Below are positions 59,576 to 64,000 of a DNA stretch of 64,000 nt, one piece after another (position 1 is the first letter of the stretch; each line of letters opens with the position of its first letter). A program made the position numbers and the translations under genes. The notes under the pieces are model-generated. The model was not told the origin of the DNA. It saw nothing but the letters and a program-made list of their open reading frames with translations, and searched no databases. Origin of the DNA: Bacteroidota bacterium (GTDB lineage: Bacteria; Bacteroidota; Bacteroidia; Bacteroidales; Prolixibacteraceae); contig JAHEYU010000012.1 in NCBI GenBank assembly GCA_023251435.1, forward strand, positions 38,615 through 102,614, given 5' to 3'.

Positions 59576-62500
59576 ATGAAACATCTTTTACTTTCTTTTT
59601 TAGTAGCATTTGCTTTGCTGTTGGGCGGTATGACGTCAAGTTTTGCTCAATCAACAAAAACAACCTATGATTTTACAACTGCAGCAACGCTGTCATTTGG
59701 AAGCGGCGGTTTTGGTATTTGGAATACACAAGCAGATATAACAATTGCCGGTACAGCATTCCGGCTGACTTGTGGAGGAAATGGTTCGTTTACAAACGCA
59801 ACTTCAGGAGGTGCTTCAAACAGCAAATGTTTGATGAAAGATGGTGCAGGCGGGGATACATTTACGCTTCAACGCACTGATGGTAAGCCATTTCAATTTT
59901 ACGGCATTTGGGTTAAACATCAAAGTATGAATTCTTATTATACGTTTTATTCACTTCCTCCCTGGTATACATTAACCGCATCTACGTTCACTTATCAGGA
60001 TAACACGGCAAGGTTATCTAACACTGGTAATACTTCATCCACACAAACAATTTCAGCCGGTATTAATGGAGTCACTACTTCATCAGTCTCAATTAGTTTT
60101 CAGGCAATATTGTATTTTTGGATTGATGATATTATCGTTGGTCCGGAACCTTCAACTTTAAGTACTATAACAACTCAGGCAGTTTCTAGTATTTCAACTA
60201 CAACAGCTACCGGGAATGGAAATGTTACATCATTAGGATCGCCCAATCCAACTGCACATGGTGTTTGTTGGAATACAAGCAGTACACCCACAATATCAAA
60301 TAGTAAGGTTGATAACGGATCTAAATCCTCAACCGGGGCTTTTACTGCTTCAATGACAGGACTTTCTGCAAATACAACATATTATGTTCGTGCTTATGCC
60401 ACCAATACTGCAGGGACAAGTTATGGCACGGAAGTAAGTTTTACCACTTCGCCAGTTACACCAACAGTTACCACCCAGGCCGTTTCATCAATTGCAGCAA
60501 CAACAGCCACAGGTAATGGAAACATCACCAATTTAGGCGTTCCCAATCCGACCCAATATGGTGTGGTATGGAGTACTTCATCTAATCCAACCGTGGCATT
60601 AACAACCAAAACGGCACAGGGCGCAATTGCTGCAACCGGAGCATTTACCAGTTCAATAACTGGGTTGGCAGCAAATACAACCTATTACGTAAAAGCGTAT
60701 GCAACCAATACGGCAGGTACAAGTTATGGATCAGAAGTGATTTTTACCACTAGTGCGGCTAGCAATACGATTTATGTTGATGCTTCCAAACCCGATGATT
60801 CAGGTGATGGTCTAAGCTGGACAAATGCCAAGAAAACCCTTCAAGCAGCGTTGAGCCTGGCCGTAAGTGGCAAGGAGATTTGGGTAAAGGCTGGAACCTA
60901 TAAGCCCGGCATCGCACGCGGTAATTACTTCGTTTTAAAAAGTGGTGTTTCTGTTTATGGTGGATTTGCCGGTACTGAAACTTCAGTCTCAGACAGGGCC
61001 ATTGCTACAAATGAAACCATTTTGAGTGGCGAAATTGGAACATCTGCCCTTACGGACAATTGCTATACTGTGGTTGCCTCCTTAAGTATTACAGGTGCAG
61101 TGTTGGATGGATTTACCATTAAGGGTGGCTACCAGAATGGAACCCCTGCTGGTATAATGCAAAATGATGGTGGAGGAATTTATCATGGCAACTCAACTGT
61201 TACATACAACAACTTAAAAATAATCCAGAATTATGCACAATGGAATGGAAGCGGTGTCTTTGTTACTGGTTCAGGACTGGCGTCTTTTAACAATTGTGTT
61301 GTAGCCGATAATACGGGATATATTGGAGCTGGAGCATTTGTGGTTTGGCATGGCACTTCAACCTCTAATAATTGCACCTTCACAAATAATAGCCCCCTTG
61401 AAATAAATGTAGATGCTAGTGGGAACACCACTACCTTTAATAATTGTATTGTTTGGGGCGGTACTAACAATATTAATATAACTTCCGGAACAGCAATCTT
61501 AAACTATTGTGATTACCAAAGTTGCGGTAACTCCGGCACATTTACTACCAGTAATTGCAAAACCTCAGATCCCAAATTTGTTGATGCAGCCAATGGCGAT
61601 TACAGGCTTTGTGGTAATTCACCCTGTGTGGATGCAGGAAACGATTCATATAATAGTTTACTTACTGATATTCGAGGCCTTAGCTTTGGTCGTAAACTCC
61701 TAAAAACAAACCATTTTTCTACAGGAACCATCGATATAGGGGCTTACGAATACAAAGAGGGAACAGATCGACTTGAGGACATTGTGGCCCCCACAACACA
61801 GGCCTCAAATCTGGTTTTTTCGTCCGTTCAAACTAACCAAATGACTATTGGCTGGACAAATGGAAATGGTTCATCTCGTGCTGTCTTTGTAAAAGCAGCC
61901 AACACTGGAACAGCAACACCTGTTGATAATACAACCTACACAGCAAACACAAATTTTTTAAGTGGAACACAAATTTGCTCAACAGGCTGGTATTGTGTTT
62001 ATAATGGAACAGGGACAAGTGTTACCTTAACCGGATTAAATGCCTTAACAGATTATATCGCTCAGGTTTTTGAATACGATGGTGCAGCTGGTTCAGAGAC
62101 ATATAACACAGCTACAGCCACGGATAATCCGAAGAGCCAAACAACAACTACACCTTGTACCAATCCGACCTCAGCAGGCACAATCGCGACCAATCAGGCT
62201 GGCTGTAACCCATTTAACCCTGATGCGATAACAAGTTCAGTCTTACCAACTGGTCATACCGGAACACTCGAATACAAATGGCAGGTTTCAACCACCAGCA
62301 ACAGTTCAGGATTTAATGACATTTCGGGTAGCAATGCCTCAACTTACGATCCGGGATCACTTACTGTTGATTCCTGGTATAAACGTCTTGCCCGCGTTGC
62401 CTGCATGAGTAATTGGACCGGTGCTGCAGAATCGAATGTGGTGAAGATGACAGTTAATACTTTGCCAGATGCACCTACTGTCGGAAGCAACTCTTATACT

Positions 62501-64000
62501 TACGATGGAATATTGAAAACTGCAGTTGCAAATATTGGAATCGGCGAAACCATTGACTGGTATGCCTCAGCAACCGGTATAACTACTTCATCAGCTCCTT
62601 CCGGCACCAATGTTGGCACCTATTCCGCTTACGCCGAAGCCAGAAATACAACAACAGGTTGTGTGAGTTCAAGCCGAACGCTGGTGACGCTTGAAATCAC
62701 AAAAGCTACGCTAACAGTTACGGCCGATGCCAAGACAAAGAAATACGGCGAAGCCAATCCAACGTTGACCTTTGTTTATTCAGGATGGCAGAATAGCGAA
62801 ACAGAAAGCGTGCTGACCACCAAGCCAACCGCCAGTACAACTGTAACAGTAACCAGCCCGGTAGCCGTTTACAGCAACGCGATCACCGTTTCGGGCGGAG
62901 TTGATGAAAACTACGATTTCACATACATTCCGGCCAATCTGGAAGTGACGAAAGCAATGCTAACCGTTACCGCCGCTGCCAAAACCAAGAAATACGGCGA
63001 AGTCAATCCAAACCTGACCTTTGTTTATTCAGGATGGCAGAACAGCGAAACAGAAAGCGTGCTGACAACCAAACCAACCGCAAGTACAACTGTAACAGTA
63101 AACAGTCCGGTAGCCGTTTACAGCAATGCGATCACCGTTTCAGGCGGAGTGGACGAAAACTATGATTTCACATACGTTCCTGCCAATATGGAAGTCACCA
63201 AAGCCATGATAACCGCTACTGCCGATGCAAAAACCAAAAAATACGGCGAAGCCAATCCAAACCTGACTTTTGTTTATTCAGGCTGGCAGAACAGCGAAAC
63301 AGAAACTGTGTTGACTACCAAGCCAACAGTATCGACAACAGCAACAGTAACAAGTCCGGTAGCCGTTTACAGCAATGCGATCACCGTTTCAGGCGGAGTT
63401 GACGAAAACTACGATTTCACCTACGTTCCTGCCAATCTGGAAGTCACTAAAGCAATGCTGACCGTTACCGCCGATGCAAAAACCAAAAAATACGGCGAAG
63501 CCAATCCAACATTGACCTTTGTTTATTCGGGCTGGCAGAACAGCGAAACAGAAAGCGTGCTGACAACCAAACCAACTGCATCGACAACTGTAACAGTAAC
63601 CAGTCCGGTAGCCGTTTACAGCAATGCGATCACCGTTTCAGGCGGAGTTGACGAAAACTATGATTTCACTTACGTTCCGGCCAATCTGGAAGTAACCAAA
63701 GCGATGCTTACCGCTACTGCCGATGCCAAGACAAAGAAATACGGCGAAGTCAATCCAACATTGACCTTTGTTTATTCGGGCTGGCAGAACAGCGAAACAG
63801 AAAGCGTGCTGACCACCAAACCAACCGCAAGTACAACGGTAACTGTAACCAGTCCGGTAGCCGTTTACAGCAATGCGATAACCGTAAGTGGCGGAGTTGA
63901 CGAAAACTACGATTTCACCTACATTCCGGCCAATCTGGAAGTAACCAAAGCGATGCTTACCGCTACTGCCGATGCCAAGACAAAGAAATACGGCGAAGTC
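59576..64000 (+). CDS. Giant secreted multidomain protein (runs off the window)
   Basis: The frame is open from ATG 59,576 to the window end, at least 1,475 codons, and has no stop. A signal peptide (MKHLLLSFLVAFALLLGG...SFAQ) is followed by an unidentified beta-rich domain (about 30-195), two fibronectin-III-like repeats (about 60,175-60,760, each with ANTTYYVRAYATNTAGTSYG-like turns), a right-handed beta-helix region (about 60,765-61,750; IYVDASKPDDSGDGLSWTNA opening, choice-of-anchor type), a further FN3-like domain, Ig-like regions (to about 62,690) and then tandem MBG-like repeats. It is probably a cell-surface adhesin exported by type IX secretion, whose sorting tail would lie outside the window. 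Confidence 0.85.
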   Translation, partial: MKHLLLSFLVAFALLLGGMTSSFAQSTKTTYDFTTAATLSFGSGGFGIWNTQADITIAGTAFRLTCGGNGSFTNATSGGASNSKCLMKDGAGGDTFTLQRTDGKPFQFYGIWVKHQSMNSYYTFYSLPPWYTLTASTFTYQDNTARLSNTGNTSSTQTISAGINGVTTSSVSISFQAILYFWIDDIIVGPEPSTLSTITTQAVSSISTTTATGNGNVTSLGSPNPTAHGVCWNTSSTPTISNSKVDNGSKSSTGAFTASMTGLSANTTYYVRAYATNTAGTSYGTEVSFTTSPVTPTVTTQAVSSIAATTATGNGNITNLGVPNPTQYGVVWSTSSNPTVALTTKTAQGAIAATGAFTSSITGLAANTTYYVKAYATNTAGTSYGSEVIFTTSAASNTIYVDASKPDDSGDGLSWTNAKKTLQAALSLAVSGKEIWVKAGTYKPGIARGNYFVLKSGVSVYGGFAGTETSVSDRAIATNETILSGEIGTSALTDNCYTVVASLSITGAVLDGFTIKGGYQNGTPAGIMQNDGGGIYHGNSTVTYNNLKIIQNYAQWNGSGVFVTGSGLASFNNCVVADNTGYIGAGAFVVWHGTSTSNNCTFTNNSPLEINVDASGNTTTFNNCIVWGGTNNINITSGTAILNYCDYQSCGNSGTFTTSNCKTSDPKFVDAANGDYRLCGNSPCVDAGNDSYNSLLTDIRGLSFGRKLLKTNHFSTGTIDIGAYEYKEGTDRLEDIVAPTTQASNLVFSSVQTNQMTIGWTNGNGSSRAVFVKAANTGTATPVDNTTYTANTNFLSGTQICSTGWYCVYNGTGTSVTLTGLNALTDYIAQVFEYDGAAGSETYNTATATDNPKSQTTTTPCTNPTSAGTIATNQAGCNPFNPDAITSSVLPTGHTGTLEYKWQVSTTSNSSGFNDISGSNASTYDPGSLTVDSWYKRLARVACMSNWTGAAESNVVKMTVNTLPDAPTVGSNSYTYDGILKTAVANIGIGETIDWYASATGITTSSAPSGTNVGTYSAYAEARNTTTGCVSSSRTLVTLEITKATLTVTADAKTKKYGEANPTLTFVYSGWQNSETESVLTTKPTASTTVTVTSPVAVYSNAITVSGGVDENYDFTYIPANLEVTKAMLTVTAAAKTKKYGEVNPNLTFVYSGWQNSETESVLTTKPTASTTVTVNSPVAVYSNAITVSGGVDENYDFTYVPANMEVTKAMITATADAKTKKYGEANPNLTFVYSGWQNSETETVLTTKPTVSTTATVTSPVAVYSNAITVSGGVDENYDFTYVPANLEVTKAMLTVTADAKTKKYGEANPTLTFVYSGWQNSETESVLTTKPTASTTVTVTSPVAVYSNAITVSGGVDENYDFTYVPANLEVTKAMLTATADAKTKKYGEVNPTLTFVYSGWQNSETESVLTTKPTASTTVTVTSPVAVYSNAITVSGGVDENYDFTYIPANLEVTKAMLTATADAKTKKYGEV
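62700..64000 (+). repeat. Tandem 249-bp (83-residue) MBG-type repeats
   Basis: The marker AAATACGGCG recurs at 62,741, 62,990, 63,239, 63,488, 63,737 and 63,986, each exactly 249 bp apart. Five complete units and the start of a sixth are visible and the array continues past the window. Units are nearly identical in DNA as well as protein (each has KKYGE-NP-LTF, WQNSETE, VAVYSNAITVSGGVDENYDFTY, PANLEVTKA). Lack of length variation and high identity suggest recent expansion or gene conversion. Confidence 0.95.

Noticed and set aside
59576..61800. Minus-strand open frames opposite the giant secreted protein
   Set aside because: They are short, low-complexity shadows of threonine- and valine-rich repeats on the plus strand.

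Overview
The window looks like a chromosome segment of a Bacteroidetes bacterium, probably an environmental Bacteroidales/Marinilabiliales-type organism. The evidence is a NADH-dehydrogenase operon without NuoEFG, RpoZ of the Bacteroidetes type, a PorD-like (DUF4835) protein, type IX secretion sorting signals, a long BamD/TamB/TonB envelope gene set, TAnnTTTG-type -7 promoter boxes, and few clear Shine-Dalgarno sites. Base composition is about 40-45% GC in housekeeping genes and clearly lower in several inserted genes.

Layout. 1-4,966 (minus): a respiratory complex I operon nuoA-B-C-D-H-I-J-K, with nuoK cut by the window edge. 5,113-15,588 (minus): a tightly packed operon of signalling and membrane genes: a FIST-domain sensor, two related histidine kinases, an FAD oxidoreductase, a membrane protein, a receiver, a receiver-nucleotide cyclase, a YitT-like protein and an HD hydrolase. 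It lies between an intact tRNA-Thr (15,908-15,980) and a relic of a tRNA 3' half (5,113-5,156), a geometry expected of an island integrated at a tRNA. 16,050-28,669: an alpha-oxoamine synthase, then bamD-rpoZ-coaBC-porD-recN (plus), an AbiE type IV toxin-antitoxin pair, yqhD, a head-GIN protein, folE, a YwbE-like gene and a MOSC gene.

28,686-39,381 (minus): a beta-1,3-glucan (laminarin-type) utilisation locus that appears to be decaying. Two cation-sugar symporters, a large cytoplasmic phosphorylase-like enzyme and a GH16 lipoprotein look intact. A GH17 gene carries an internal deletion, a clan GH-A glycosidase carries one in-frame TAG, and a carbohydrate-binding protein gene is frameshifted and split by a 1-kb insert whose own gene has one in-frame TAA. 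39,668-46,985: korAB (2-oxoacid:ferredoxin oxidoreductase), a gamma-carbonic anhydrase, exbB-exbD-tonB and nhaD. 47,097-52,629: tamB and divergent tsaD. 52,640-56,581: repeat-rich DNA, a second 1-kb insert carrying a T9SS-sorted protein, a GNAT, a RelE-like toxin-antitoxin pair and an MBL-fold hydrolase. 56,751-64,000: a PAS histidine kinase and NarL-type regulator, a free-standing transposase-type zinc ribbon, and a giant secreted protein that runs off the window with perfect 249-bp tandem MBG repeats.

How it fits together. KorAB makes reduced ferredoxin, and the EFG-less complex I is the kind thought to take electrons from a donor other than NADH, so the two may be linked. In the glucan locus, GH16 would cut polymer outside, the symporters would import oligosaccharides and the phosphorylase would split them in the cytoplasm. 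The most unusual items are the FIST/kinase/FAD/cyclase operon between tRNA and tRNA relic, and two AT-rich single-gene inserts that share integron-cassette-like ends.
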